Notes under the pieces: generated by a model
Seen by the model: the letters and a program-made list of their open reading frames with translations, nothing else
The model's database searches: none
Told to the model about the DNA's origin: nothing
Shown here: positions 11,500-22,640 of the stretch, piece by piece
Position numbering within the stretch: the stretch's first letter is position 1
Layout of the letters: each line of letters opens with the position of its first letter
Assembly: GCA_022457155.1 (NCBI GenBank)
Contig: JAJGOT010000345.1
Span: forward strand, 1-64,000
Source: Cladopsammia gracilis
Taxonomy: Eukaryota; Cnidaria; Anthozoa; Scleractinia; Dendrophylliidae
Direction: 5' to 3'
DNA length: 64,000 nucleotides
Made by a program: the position numbers and the translations under genes

Positions 11500-12670
11500 T
11501 ACACAAATTAAAATTTCTACAACTTGTGTCTCGTTGGCAATGTTCATTTTAATAGTGTTAGCATCTTCGGAGACCCAGAACCATAAACAGCGCGGGTGAA
11601 AGTTTAGCCGGCAAAATAGGCGCAAGCTAAAGTTTTTTCGTAAATTATACAGTAAAAAGCTGTATCAAGCGGTGGCCCTGTGCTAAAAGCGGACAGTTAA
11701 AAAATTGACGGAAAAATACAGGAGCCTAGAAGCTCTTTAGAACCTCTAATTTTATTGGACCAGAGTATCACGAAGCTCTATTGTTTCAGGGCTAGGATCC
11801 ATTCTTCTGTTGTTTGTTCTATTGTTTTCTCAGCCAATCCTGTGAGGCGTTCCGTAAAATACTCCTTTCAATAACAGTTACTGTAAACCTGGCCTCTATA
11901 ATGTGAACGTTGTCACTTTTTTCTAGGTCCCAACGCGTTATTTTTATTGTGTAAAAGAAAACCATACGAATACACATCATATATGGCGTTAAGTATTAAA
12001 TCTACCTGATTGTTTGAAAATATGGTGAATGAAATTGCAGTATTTTCACTACAACTACGCTCAGAGAAGAGTTTTGTGACTCCAACCAGCTTGACAATCA
12101 CACAAAAGAGAACGAAAATGGAAAGGAATTAAGACGGAGCGCCGGAGATGAAAAAAAAAAGACTAGCGGGCTAGATGCATCGTTTTATATTGCCGACTAT
12201 GGACCCTTTCTTGTATATTCCAGGATATTATTGTTCGGTTCCAAAATGCGTTTAATATTAAAAAGAGAATAAGACATAAAAACGCATTAATCAACTAACT
12301 TGAGGAAATAAACCCTGATTCACGCCTGAAGGCTGAAACATGTTTATTAAGTAATGATCCGCATAAGATCTCATTGGTCTAGACTCAAAGACCGCGAAAA
12401 AGTTAGGTTTCAAGGTGCATTTTGTTTGATTTTTTTAAAGGTTTCATGTAATTTAAGACCCAATTGCAAAACACGCAAATTTTTAAAGAAATTGTATTTA
12501 AGGAACTTCGCGTCAAAAAAGCAAAATTATTAGCTATTGTCTTCTGCTACTTTGATTGGTTAAGCACGAACATTTCCTAAAATTTATCTGACGCAAATGA
12601 ATATTCTTTATTTTTATACTGAAATATGATTATAAACCATTAGCTCCTCTCCTATTCTTGAAATCAAAGA
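11500..12670. other. AT-rich spacer without a supported gene
   Basis: No splice-bounded coding frame was found. Short inverted motifs occur but no complete element was delimited. Confidence 0.35.
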
Positions 12671-12674
12671 CATT

Positions 12675-12878
12675 CTATGTGAGAAAGAGCCAATGCCGCA
12701 GAACAATGAAGTTTACTGCCTGCAGTTTATCCACGATAAGGTCTAATAACAGGCCGAACCGGCGACTCTTGGAGAATTTGTCCTTTCTTGCGTAAATTAT
12801 AGCCGGCGAATCATGTTTGAAAACCAGGGTCTGCACACTACGGTGAAAACGCTGTAAAATCAAGCCCTGATAAGACAT
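12675..12878 (-). CDS. Possible exon, unrecognised
   Basis: The minus-strand frame is preceded near 12850 by ttgattttacag, a reasonable acceptor. It then reads a basic, balanced peptide containing SPAIIYARKDKFSKSRR and GLLLDLIVDKLQ. Base composition is richer than the surroundings. No partner exon, domain or start codon is certain. It could be an old exon or a chance frame. Confidence 0.2.
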   Translation of the reverse strand: MSYQGLILQRFHRSVQTLVFKHDSPAIIYARKDKFSKSRRFGLLLDLIVDKLQAVNFIVLRHWLFLT

Positions 12879-13140
12879 TGTTCATTAAGGTCTTAGCTTT
12901 CTTAGCCTCTGATGAAGGTTAGTTTTAATTTGTCTAACCGAAATATTAGGCAAATACTATTAAAAGAAATCGAACGAATTTGCTGTCTGATCAGCCTTGC
13001 ATGTTAAAGTTTTTTATTTACTTCATTGCTGATCCTGATCTGCACAAAGATCCAGCTATATTTTGTTACTGTTTGTTCAAGTGGTCCTTTCATTTTTTAC
13101 AGAAGTCATTCATTAAGGGCGCTTTAATACTATTTTGCAG

Positions 13141-13185
13141 AACTGGCCGATCGTGCCGGTCAACTACTTGTCGTGTTTAAATAAA
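13141..13185 (+). CDS. Candidate terminal exon with overlapping poly(A) signal
   Basis: Follows an acceptor (ctattttgcag, ending 13140). The frame entered after two bases reads LADRAGQLLVVFK and stops at TAA 13182-13184. AATAAA at 13180-13185 overlaps the stop. No donor-bearing upstream exon was found, so the gene is not defined. Confidence 0.25.
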
Positions 13186-13368
13186 AGGTTTAAATTTACA
13201 TTTACAATTGGTAAATGGTATGCCCTAATTTTTAGGAATGGCGCGGCCATCAGACTGTTCAATCTATAGATAGCATGCATCATTTTACTGTTCATTTTGA
13301 TGGACTTGTGGGTAAAAGTCTTGAAAAATGCGCATTCTGTTTACCAACTGACTGTTCTGGCCGACCAG

Positions 13369-13611
13369 GGTCCCGTTTCTCAAAGGTCCTGATATTTTTT
13401 CGGGACCGGAGCTCTATTTTAAAATCAGAATTTATACAATTGTAGTGTAGTTTTTAGCCTACGAACCAGCCCGACTTGTTTCATCAACCTATAATTTTAT
13501 TGCTTAGCTTTGAAAACCAGCAAAATTTGAATCTTTTATGTAAACATTGCGCGCATAAAATAGCTTTCGGGCCCGAAAAGTTATCGGGACTTTCGAGAAA
13601 CGGGCCCCAGT
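13369..13611. mobile_element. Foldback/TIR element, ~240 bp
   Basis: Left end gggtcccgtttctcaaaggt is mirrored by right end actttcgagaaacgggcccc. The similarity continues inward through cctgat/atcggg and tttttcgg/ccgaaaag. Confidence 0.7.
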
Positions 13612-13726
13612 TCTGACAAATGGTAAGCGCCCTAAGATTCAATAGACTATGGACCTTACGCTAACTCAAGACATCTATAACATGCAGGTTTGACAGGTTT
13701 GCATGCTTTCTTTTTTATATTAACAG

Positions 13727-14345
13727 TAGAATCAACCGACAAGCCAGAATGTTGTCAGCTTGCTTTATATTGGTGGCTACAGTCTGTTCAGTGGCGTCAG
13801 CAGCAAGTTTTTATTCCGTTGACGGTAAGAAATTGCACAGGTTATGTAAAAGGAACTAACGATAAACGATAATGCTGTAAACGCGCATACCCTGTATACC
13901 CCTGTTTATCGGTTTCTGCCGCATTGGCGTCTTGCAAAATCTACTTTTTTACGTAGTCAGATCAGCCTTGCAGTTTGTCGTTTATGAAAAAGGACACTGT
14001 CCCGACTGATACAACTCCCGAGGGGGGGGGGGGGGTACTCCCTTATATACGCTATATAGATATGAACCGCCCGATAGGGTAGGGTTTTTGAGGCGCTCAG
14101 TCCTTAATTAGGGTATCCTTTTTAGTATTTTTGCTATTGTGATCCTTAGATATTCCTTAGATAGGGTCACTAAATTGCAGTATCCACTCCAAGGCGCAAA
14201 AGCGAAAAAGATATGGTCTGTTAAAACTGTACTACACGCCTGAATTGGGCCTTAAAAAGGGTATCAAATCTCGATTGTCTACCCTTAAATAGGGTCAGGG
14301 TTTGAGAACCTTGGCGGCACACACCTATCCTAAATTGTCAGGAGT

Positions 14346-14379
<34 letters not shown>

Positions 14380-15267
14380 GATACAACCACACTAAAGCGA
14401 TTGCCGTGAAGTAGCCTCATAGTGGAAAGCTCTTGGGAGACATTTTTAAACTATTATTATTAATAGCACGAAAGCTATAAAAAAAGTGGCCCACTTTCTT
14501 TCCCGACTTTGGATCCTTACGGCGTTGCTCCCGTCCTCCCTCCGTAAATTGGAAGTCTTCAAAACTCTAGACTGTTCAAAATCTCCTATTTTCCCGTGTG
14601 TTAATCGAGTTCGATCGTTCAATTCGATTTAGCCGCCATTTTGATTGTCATACCTCCTCAGGAGAGATTACAAAAAAAGTTAAGACATCGTAGTGTGTGT
14701 GTGTGTGTGTGTGGGGGGGGGGGGGGGAGGGAGGGGGGGCGGCTCTCCTGCCCCCTACCCCTAATAGCTTTCTTGATTTTTAGCCCATACTCTCTGCGAG
14801 TCTATATTTGAGGAGCCTGTGAACAGGCTTCTTTTTGGGCAATTGGGTTATATAACCTAACCCAATTCCCCAAAGAGCTCAAGTCAGAAGTTCTTGAAGT
14901 AATTATCATGTCAGGTCATAACTTACTACTCTGTTTTTGTTCTGTTCATTATTCAGGTTTTTGCATGCACGAAGGTGAAATATTTTACCCAGGTCAGAAG
15001 ATATACCAAAAATGCGAGTATACCTGTCAGTGTAATGTGACTGAAGGATATTCGTTTTTCTTGTGCGAGCCCCTGTGCAAACTGTCATTTGACGTCATGT
15101 GTGCTGATGGCGGAGAGCCCGAAGTAGAGATGGAGGACAGTTCCGTACCGGAGTGCAAGTGCCCCAGATACTACTGCCCCGAGAGACTTTCCGTAGCTCA
15201 CCTCATAGAGTACGTATCGCGTGTCCGCAGTATTCTCCGAAAGAAATATTATGTACTTATTGACTAA
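13727..15267 (+). CDS. Secreted ten-cysteine protein, sister of the 2319-6041 gene
   Basis: Exon 1 (13727-13824) follows an acceptor (ttttatattaacag), so a 5' UTR exon must lie upstream. The ATG at 13749 begins MLSACFILVATVCSVASA, a good signal peptide, and the exon ends in phase 1 at a GTAAGA donor. Exon 2 (14957-15267) follows ttcattattcag. The split codon is Gly, as in the sister gene. The product is 128 residues with ten cysteines at about 28, 45, 49, 51, 62, 66, 74, 92, 94 and 99, in the same order C..Cx3CxC..Cx3Cx7Cx17CxCx4C. N52-V-T is a possible glycosylation site. The last codons and the stop lie inside a palindromic element starting near 15250, so the tail (..KKYYVLID) is partly transposon-derived. 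The intron carries a G-rich-TIR element. Secretion is inferred; function is unknown. The homology to the minus-strand gene is strong on architecture. Confidence 0.72.
14016..14379. mobile_element. Non-autonomous element with G-run TIRs and 8-bp target duplication
   Basis: A CCCGAG(G)n GTACTCCCTTATATA end at the left is mirrored by GGAGTACC(C)n GG at the right. The 8-bp GATACAAC occurs immediately outside both ends (14008-14015 and 14380-14387). An 8-bp duplication suggests a hAT-type parent (inference). It is inserted in the intron of the secreted gene. Confidence 0.75.
14690..14745. repeat. (GT)n microsatellite followed by a G run
   Basis: About ten GT units run into a long G tract with interruptions, in the same intron. 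Confidence 0.85.
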
Positions 15268-15404
15268 GTGGGAGTGCCGATGGGAAAATATTTGGCTCGA
15301 GGTCATGGCGTACGGATCGAGCGCAGAGAGGTCCGTGCGCCATGACCGAGAGCCAAATATTTTCCCATTCGGCCCGACCTAATTTAGTCAATAAGTATTT
15401 TATC
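15250..15404. mobile_element. Palindromic MITE overlapping the end of the secreted gene
   Basis: The arms (cttattgactaa, gatgggaaaatatttggctc, ggtcatggcg) are mirrored at 15328-15404 (cgccatgacc, gagccaaatattttcccat, ttagtcaataag). They are about 75 bp each with a very short loop. The TAA of the gene lies within the left arm. Confidence 0.8.
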
Positions 15405-15789
15405 ATATGACCAATTTGGAGACAAAATTACTTGAAATCTTAACGCGTGAGGACGCCCGCTTTTGTAGTACGGCCGTACGGCTTTTTCCGGCCTTGCTCA
15501 TGCAAATGCGTACGGCCCTCATACGGGACTTTCATCAATGGTTTTGCAAAGAAAAGGTTCGCAGGGCCGCACGGGTCATATGATAACATGTTTCCTTTTG
15601 TTTTACATTGTTACGCTTTTTGATTGGCTTAAAGATCTCGCAGTACTTTCTCAGCCAATCAGAAGTGATAATATTCATCATGTCGCGAACGCGGGGCAAA
15701 GAAAAAAAATCTGAGTCTCAGAGAGAAATAGAAATTATGACCTTTGAACCATCGGTCATAGCTTCAATTCCCACGTTCGTGAAGTGATG

Positions 15790-16200
15790 AACATTAAAGG
15801 GAGGGTTTCACGGTTCGGCGCATGTGCAAGCTATGACGTAACTCATGTCAATTCATTGTTTAGACCAATCAGAAGCGAGTAGATAAACCTGGGGGGAAAT
15901 TTGCCAGTGAAAATGTCGCTGATTGAATGGATGATTATACATACCAATGTGCACCATGAAAGCCGCCAGAGCTTAGAATAAATCCTTCGGGTCAAAGGTT
16001 TTATTCAATGTCGACTTTGTCGGTGTAATCCGTTGAAATTTTCTGAGAATTTTGGTCATCCTTCGCTTTGTTTGGACTAATTATAGTATGTGATTATTGA
16101 AGTAAATGTGAGTGGTTTTTTAACCTATAAAATTGGTAAGCAAGCGAATAAAGCATTTTAATCTGTGCACATGCGCCGAACCGTGAAACCATTCCTTTAA
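15790..16200. mobile_element. TIR element, ~410 bp
   Basis: Left end ttaaagggagggtttcacgg plus ttcggcgcatgtgca is mirrored by right end tgcacatgcgccgaaccgtg plus aaaccattcctttaa. TTAA stands at both termini, which would fit a TTAA-targeting parent (inference). Confidence 0.7.
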
Positions 16201-16419
16201 AGGGACACTGTCCCGGCTGAAATAACGTGTTTTTCATGAACTGTAATCCACTTCAATCATTGCAATCCTGCACTTTATCTCCAAACTACTGCTTTTGTTT
16301 TGCTCTATAGAATCTTTTTATCCAACTAAGTTGTATATTTGGTGGCATTTGGCGATATAAGGTGGAAATGGAAGCTCAGCGAAATTTTGCTATTTTAGCG
16401 GGACAGTGCCCCTTTAAAT
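16194..16419. mobile_element. TIR element with GGGACACTGTCCC ends, ~225 bp
   Basis: Left tttaaagggacactgtcccg is mirrored by right cgggacagtgcccctttaaa. It directly abuts the preceding element. Partial relatives start at 13989 and 57233. Confidence 0.75.
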
Positions 16420-16751
16420 CTTTCTCATTTCATTACCGAGCTTGACATTTACCGTCTTTCATGAACAACCTGAATTTGGTGGCACGCATTTTCCCGCGCT
16501 TGGCGCTGGCTACCTGTATTATTTTGCTTCTAGTTCTGAATGGGTTCATTGGATAGTCTGCTTCTGTTGTGATTGGCCATGTTACTTTGTTTTTGGGTTT
16601 ACCACTCTAATTCCGGAGGGGATACTCTTTGTTTTTACTATTATTAATCATGACTATTACAATTTCCTCAAATGTGACTAGTTCTAGCCTGCGAATACAG
16701 CCGCATCTCATCGCTATATTAGTTCATAAACCTCTGTATTTTCCTCTAATC

Positions 16752-16935
16752 GGGCAGTTTGTTGTAATCGGACAATGTAATCGGTCAGTTTGTTGTAATC
16801 GGACAACGTAATCGGACAGTTAATTTGTTGTAATCGGACAATGTAATCGGACAGTTTGTTGTAATCGGACAATGAAATTGGACAGTCTGTTTTAATCGGA
16901 CAATGTAATCGGACAATGTAATCGGACAGTTTCAT
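16752..16935. repeat. Minisatellite of 'gtaatcggaca' units
   Basis: Alternating blocks of gtaatcggacaatgtaatcg and gacagtttgttgtaatcgg repeat about eight times with small changes. The antisense open frame across it is a repeat artefact. Confidence 0.85.
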
Positions 16936-17310
16936 GAGCCGATCAAATGAACCAGGAGCATGAGCTCCTGGATGAACCAATCACATTATCATATTTCAAT
17001 GCCAGTTTTGCAGTGATGCAATAAATCGTATTTAATTTAACGCTTTTGATTGACAAAAAGTCTTTCTTCAAGCTATTCTCTTGAATTTCGTCTCATTTTT
17101 TTTTCATATTACTTTGTTCTCGGAAATAAAATTGTAATGGTTATGATTAATTGGTAATTAATAGGAATTTGTGTCGTCCACTTCTGTCTGTAATCATACT
17201 CGTGATTAAGGGCGGCAAAACTTAACTACAGTTTTAGAGTCGTTTCTAGAGACATTATTTCAGTGTCATAAAATAAACTGCTAATATGGTTGGAACTATG
17301 AAACGGTTGT

Positions 17311-17641
17311 GCCTAAAGAATACCGTTTAGAGGGACGTCGGACACCTTATTAAGACTTATATAACGTAATGTCGACACTTAGAACTTTATTTTCAATAAA
17401 TTTTTAAGTGTAAAAAAGAAAATCTAAAATCCCCCACTCAGGGTTGAACCTGTGATCTCAGCTAGTCTTAGGCTTAGATAGCCTACCGTACCACTGTACC
17501 ACCTAGCTTCTCGGGTTGTTCAGGCCTAAATTTAACTATATAAACTGCTACCCATAACATCAACTGAAAGCTAACCAGTTACTCCGTTATATAAGTTTCA
17601 ATAAGGTGTCCGACGTCCTTCTGAACGGTATTCTTTAGGCT
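17311..17641. mobile_element. TIR element carrying an internal tRNA-like segment
   Basis: About 50-bp inverted ends: gcctaaagaataccgtttag with gacgtcggacaccttatt at the left, and the mirror with aataaggtgtccgacgtcc and ggtattctttaggc at the right. The interior contains a minus-strand tRNA-like block (17512-17432). Confidence 0.75.
17432..17512 (-). tRNA. tRNA-like sequence (degenerate, inside a MITE)
   Basis: On the minus strand there is a D-arm-like tggtacagtggta, a perfect 5-bp stem (taggc/gccta) closing a 7-nt loop, an extended variable region, and a B-box-like GGTTCAACCC. The T stem pairs poorly and the base before the putative anticodon is A rather than T, so it is probably not a working tRNA. 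It may be a pol III promoter relic. Confidence 0.35.
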
Positions 17642-18039
17642 TAACCCTATGAAACTGAACACAAGACATCACTAAATCGACATTGCACACGCGCAACTAG
17701 TACCAGTCCCCAACTGCGCATAAGAATGAAAAAGCTCAAATATTCAAAGGAAAAAATATAAAAATCTGATTTTTTTTTGGCGAATCATAAGCAATTAAAC
17801 TTTTTTTAAATCTGTAGCATGGAATTACCGTTAGGCGAATAAAAACTAACGCTACTAAAGAAAATGTATTAAAATACACCTTTATGACGTCATAGCTTCT
17901 TCAATAACGTGAATTTTAACAAATCCATGCTACATATTTTTATTAGGATGTTCTGGTACTGTTGGCATTGGTTTTATTGGAAAAAAATGTAAGATGTTTG
18001 AGTTTTTAAGGGTTTTTATGTTCTATTCACGTGACTTAC

Positions 18040-18240
18040 CAAATATGGTTGTGGCTCATAAAATTTGATGGAACCATTAACAGAATGAACGTGGCCAAAC
18101 ATCGCTGTCGGGCGATGGATTCTCAATGTTTTTAGTTTCGAAGAAGACAAAGTGGAACGGCGAAAAGCCTCATACGCAAATCGAGACGCCACCAAAGTTT
18201 CGACCGGCGGTGCACCCTCCCCCGACACGTATTTCTAGTT
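18040..18240 (-). CDS. Possible exon with strong donor, unrecognised
   Basis: A minus-strand frame without stops runs from after a TAG at about 18237 through SGEGAPPVETLVASRFAYEA and on to FYEPQPYL, where a perfect GTAAGT donor stands near 18040. It has no ATG, so it would need an upstream exon. No family was recognised. Confidence 0.25.
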
Positions 18241-18640
18241 GTACTCACATTATTGTAAATGTGTTTGGAAAAGCCGTTGCTGTCCGGCCGAAATGCATCA
18301 AAATAAACCTATTTGAACGTATAATGTCTGTTGTGTGGTGGAGTTAAGAATGCCAGCCTGAAGCAAGAGTGACTGCACGCGCATTGGACTGTGGGATAGA
18401 CCGAAAAGTGACAGGAAGTGTGGAAGGGTTTTGTAGCGTTCGTAATGGAAATTATTTCTTTACTTTTCTAAAATCTAACGTTCCATAGTTAAATGCTCGA
18501 CCACTCGCCCACTCACTGCCACTCTTCTTCGAAATGGTCTATAGAGCGACTAATCTATTTTTTTCTGATTCATTTTTATCTCCTAATGTTTAACTTACAG
18601 GAGAATATTGGGGTTTAACCTGCATTCTTTGTTCATTTAA

Positions 18641-18784
18641 GTTATGAAATAGATGATGGCTATTTTGACCCAGATTGGGATATGGAGACAGAAGGTGATT
18701 ATGTGAACTTAGATGACTCTCGATACCTCGAGTGAATGCATAGGAACGGAGCAGCGTTTAGGACTTAAGGTTAGTTTGAATAAA
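18641..18784 (+). CDS. Candidate acidic terminal exon with poly(A) signal
   Basis: After an AG at the end of ttgttcatttaag, the frame reads YEIDDGYFDPDWDMETEG and on to DDSRYLE, stopping at TGA near 18732. An AATAAA follows near 18780. The strongly acidic composition and clean frame suggest a real C-terminus. The rest of the gene was not identified. Confidence 0.28.
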
Positions 18785-18825
18785 ATAATGTTACTACAGA
18801 AACATAAAATAAACAGTTTGTCCAG

Positions 18826-18886
18826 TGATAATAATAATAATAATAATAAGAAGAAGAAGAAGAAGAAGGAGAAGAAGAAGAAGAAT
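18826..18886. repeat. (AAT)n(AAG)n microsatellite
   Basis: AAT repeats change into AAG/GAG repeats over about 60 bp. Confidence 0.9.
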
Positions 18887-18959
18887 ATCAAGGTTCTTGG
18901 AAATGAATCATACCTTAGCATATTAACTTCTTGCTTTGTACAAACGTAAGATGACGTAA

Positions 18960-20160
18960 CCAAAACCTATAAACATTAGTGTTTAAAACTGTAAAAAAAA
19001 TCTTAAATTAACAAAAGGCTTATATGAAATATAAACTAAAGTGAATAATACAGCTGATAATACTTTATTGCAAAAAAAAAGCCAACACCAAATTTACAAG
19101 TACATTTGGGGCATTGAGTTCACTGAGTTTGCGTTCTTTACAAAACAAAGAAAGAAAGATACGAAATGTTAGCAGAATACTCCCTATATATATACTGGAA
19201 TCCACGACGTCATTGCAACAAGCAACGGCTCCTAGTGCCTTAGATTTCTATCGCATCAGTTCTCATAGTCCCATCATTCGTTGCTTTATCAAAATATAAC
19301 TCGTGAATATTTTTTTTCCTTTGTCGCAGTAAAGAGGTACCACAGAGTCTGATATATTATCAAAGGACTACAAATGGTCAGGAGAAGTTTCGTGACTGGC
19401 GCGATATAATTTCACTGTTGTTTTGATGCTGTTACCGCAAGTTATTAAACGTTAACATTGAATGACCTGAAGTTGTACATGTCTATTCTTTTTATTTTAT
19501 CTTGTTTTTTTCAACAATATAATGTGATTTAATATGTCCCACCAACTCAACAGCCTTGTCTTTTGATGTTTTAGCTATGTTTTGGGAAAAATTAAACTGC
19601 CTCAAATAAAAACTAAGTCCTATTTTAAACACGAAATGACACCGATATAGAACACCTACAAGAAGATAATAAGTGAATTTTCAAAGAGAGAAAAGACCAT
19701 AACCCTTTTTAGCGAGTTATTAAAACACGAGGCGAAAAACTTGAACAAATTGGCCCAATATTTTTTTCAAGTTGCAATCCATTTCTATCCTGGTCATCCG
19801 CAGAAGACACATTATTTTAAAATCAGTGCACTGGAGAGTACTTAGTTTTAAAGAAAACTGGACCATCACTTTCGGGTTTGCATGAACTAAAACATATTTC
19901 TTTTTGGCTTTTAAAAGAGGGTGGTAAAGGGTTTTTTCGTGATCCGTGAAACGCCTTTTTCCCCCGTGAATTGTGAAATGACTAGTTTTTTTCTCGTGAA
20001 ACGTGATTTGGTTACATTCCCGTAAACCTTGAATCGACTTTTTTTCATGAGCACTCCAAACTGACTGCTGTTGTTTTTCTCGTGAAATGCTACTGTAAAC
20101 CGTGATTCTTTCTTCCTCCCAAAAAGTCATTCTGGACCCCAGGTCACTCTACAAGGTTAG
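18960..20160. other. Spacer with a 'cgtgaaacgtga' repeat; no gene
   Basis: 19900-20110 contains repeated gtgaaacgtgattt-like motifs. They create a 136-codon antisense frame that is Lys/His-rich with no domain, and I do not call it. The remainder is AT-rich. Confidence 0.4.
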
Positions 20161-20189
20161 GTAATTTTACACAACATCGGCAAAACAAA

Positions 20190-20325
20190 GAACCCTGTTG
20201 AAGCCACAAATGTAATAATTGACCACAAATGTAATAAAGCCCTCAAATGTAATAAGGACTGACCACAAATGTAATAAAGCCCTCAAATGTAATACGAATT
20301 GACCACAAATGTAATAATGAACGAT
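20190..20325. repeat. 'gaccacaaatgtaataa' subrepeat block
   Basis: Alternating gaccacaaatgtaataa and agccctcaaatgtaataagg occur about six times. The same subrepeats, in both orientations, are at 41497-41950, so this is part of a mobile element's end structure. Confidence 0.85.
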
Positions 20326-20496
20326 TATCCTTCTGGTAGTAATCTGTAGGAAAGCAAGCGGGGGGTAGTAGGAATCCTACAAGATTAAACCAATCAAATT
20401 ACCGATCTCTTTCTACGTCATCGTAACGCAATGACAATCGTTCACATGTCTGTGGACCATTTTGTTTGATAAGCGACGATATGCCAGCTGAGAGAT

Positions 20497-20775
20497 ATGC
20501 CGAGAAAAAACAAAGGTCGTAGTTCTAGTCTACTGTACATTGAGAGCTGTAGAACGAGGGGGATATAGGGAGCCTCTTTCTTCCAATCTTGCTGCGGGCG
20601 CAAGGCTTGTAGCAGAAAACGAAAGCCAGGCCCATGACGAGAAAACTAGCCGAACCTACGAGCTCCGACTCATGTCGTTGGAAGAGTTTGCACCAAAAAA
20701 TGGCGACGATGCTGTGCTGTTTGGCCCCAACAAAGACCCCTTTTTGGCGGCAACAATCCAGACCTATGTGCGTAA
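20497..20775 (+). CDS. Possible 5' exon(s) next to the 'acatttgtgg' repeat, unrecognised
   Basis: An ATG at about 20497 reads MPRKNKGRSSSLLYIESC in one frame until a TAG. A second frame from about 20540 reads a well-composed segment containing SRTYELRLMSLEEFAPKNG and FGPNKDPFLAATIQTYV, ending at a GTAAGT donor near 20774. The two may be joined by a short unseen intron or separated by a frameshift. GC content and codon balance exceed the flanks. Its position beside the transposon subrepeats suggests it belongs to that element. No domain recognised. Confidence 0.3.
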
Positions 20776-20789
20776 GTTTGTCTTCAAAT

Positions 20790-21690
20790 GTTTGTTATTT
20801 ATTAAGGGCTAAACTTTACAATACCCGTCCACTCTGAAATTAAAGTGTAAGATAAAACAAGTGTCACCGCGGTCAATGAATTGAAAACAGTAGTTTAATT
20901 TAATTGTAGTTTATTTGTTTCTTTCCTCCATAAACATATATGTTAAGCTTATATATGTTAGGAAGGCTTGAAATAAATCGTCCTCTTTGTGAATGTGTCG
21001 CCACATTCATTCAGCCAAATCAGAGGAAAAATGGTGTTTTCATACACCAAATGGAGGCAGCTTAACCTTTGTTTGACACCATTGCCCTTCCACATACCCG
21101 TCCACTTATTTGCATCTCATTGAATAAGAATGGATCCTTTTGTTTTCATGTGCTTCGTTCTTTCAAACGTTCAGGGATATGTAAATAAGTGGACAGTTAT
21201 TGTAAAATCACTCCCACTTTATTCATATTATCACCATCACTGTTAACAAACTCAACTGAACGATTGACCGTTCGGTGCTCATAACCATGTATGGACAAAT
21301 TGGAATAAGCCATCCAGCAATCAGATACAATCATTCAGACTATGGACTGGACCGCGGTGATGGCACTATAAAGTGTTTACATCATTTTTTAATAAATTCA
21401 TCAACTGCGGACCACGGATTGCGGACCACGGTGACAGGCAAATACATACATCTACATATTGTATAAAGTGTTAACATCACTCATTAGTATATTCAAGATC
21501 AACGACCATGGACCATGGACTGCGGTGATGCCAAATACATACACTACATGCACGTACATAAGGCCCTGCCAGGGGGGGTCCCATGTCGGTTGTCTGAATT
21601 TCAAAATGTCTCGTGTCGGTGTTTTATCAATGTTTCACATTGCTGTCGGAAATTGAACAAACATTTGTCTTTTGTCGCGATTTCATTTTA
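20790..21690. other. Spacer, no gene supported
   Basis: Contains 'tggaccacggtgatg'-like short repeats (21330-21540) but no splice-bounded coding frame. Confidence 0.35.
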
Positions 21691-21744
21691 CGTGCTGTTG
21701 CTACTTTTTGGGTCATGTCGCCTGTTGGAATTTACACTGGCAGG

Positions 21745-21862
21745 ACCTCATACATACATACATACATACAAATACATACCCATACGTGTACATACAAATA
21801 CAAATACATGCAAATACATACATACATACATACATAAATACATACATACAAATACATACACT
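21745..21862. repeat. (CATA)n microsatellite
   Basis: Imperfect catacatacatacaaa repeats; the three overlapping open frames here are artefacts of it. Confidence 0.9.
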
Positions 21863-22199
21863 ATACTGCAGTTTCCTGACTGCAGGAGGGTGGACTGCGT
21901 TGCCACGAATCTTATGCTTTCAGAGTGGACGGGTATTGTAAAATTGCTCCTTGTAAGATGAGTTAGAATTTAAGCTTTTGCTGAGCCAAGTGGTGCACTT
22001 GCCGCTTTAACATTATAATGTGCAAGAACTTGCTTTTCCTGTTTAAAGGAAGCTTAGAAAGATAACCACAAAAAATCGTGAAATATATTTTAAAGAGAGG
22101 CATCATTTTAAGTTTTGTGTACTGAAACTACCAAACCGAAGTTTAACTGACTCGACGTACCGTTCAAGGTGTGTAGACAAATTGATGTTTTTAAGATTA

Positions 22200-22640
22200 T
22201 AAGCCTGCGTGACCACAGGCAGCCCAAGCTCAGTATTTATGTGATGGTTCTTTATTATTACGCAACGAACGATTTGTAGACTTTGTATGGGAAATTCATT
22301 TTAGTCTTATATATGCTAAAATAAAGCTTTAATGTAGAAGTAAACTTCACTTACCGCAACATTGTGTTTTCATTGTGTCTTTTATGCAATTTGGGTGCAA
22401 CTGAATAATGTCCATTTTTGATGGTTTTGTGGCTTACAAGTTTTTGCGATGTCGTTGGTTGTCGTTTCCACTCATAAAGCGAAGCAAGGCCGGTTACTCT
22501 CGGCGACCTCGTCCCACAAATCACTCTCGCATCACAAAGAGCGGACCGAATTGCCATAAAAACACCACAGTCATAAGGCCACATACGTTTCCCATCACAT
22601 TGACTTGTCTCAGTGATCACACTGCGATTTTAGGGGGAGA
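22200..22640 (-). repeat. Left arm of a ~2.1-kb inverted pair, ending in a splice-donor motif
   Basis: Matches, inverted, 23930-24330, with shared blocks such as aaatttctccccctaaaatc and gttgggctgcctg. On the minus strand the arm ends ..ACAATGTTGCG then GTAAGTGAAC (near 22355). This looks like a first exon and its donor. It reads openly on the minus strand but is not recognisable. Confidence 0.6.

Noticed and set aside
17432..17512. Functional tRNA gene
   Set aside because: The T stem pairs poorly and the base preceding the putative anticodon is wrong. It is kept only as a tRNA-like module inside a MITE.
19720..20130. 136-codon minus-strand open frame
   Set aside because: It is built from repeated gtgaaacgtgattt-type motifs, is Lys/His-rich and has no domain or splice context.
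21515..21961. 148-codon plus-strand frame with Cys cluster
   Set aside because: Half of it is the (CATA)n microsatellite and the rest is a 'catgtcgg' repeat tract.
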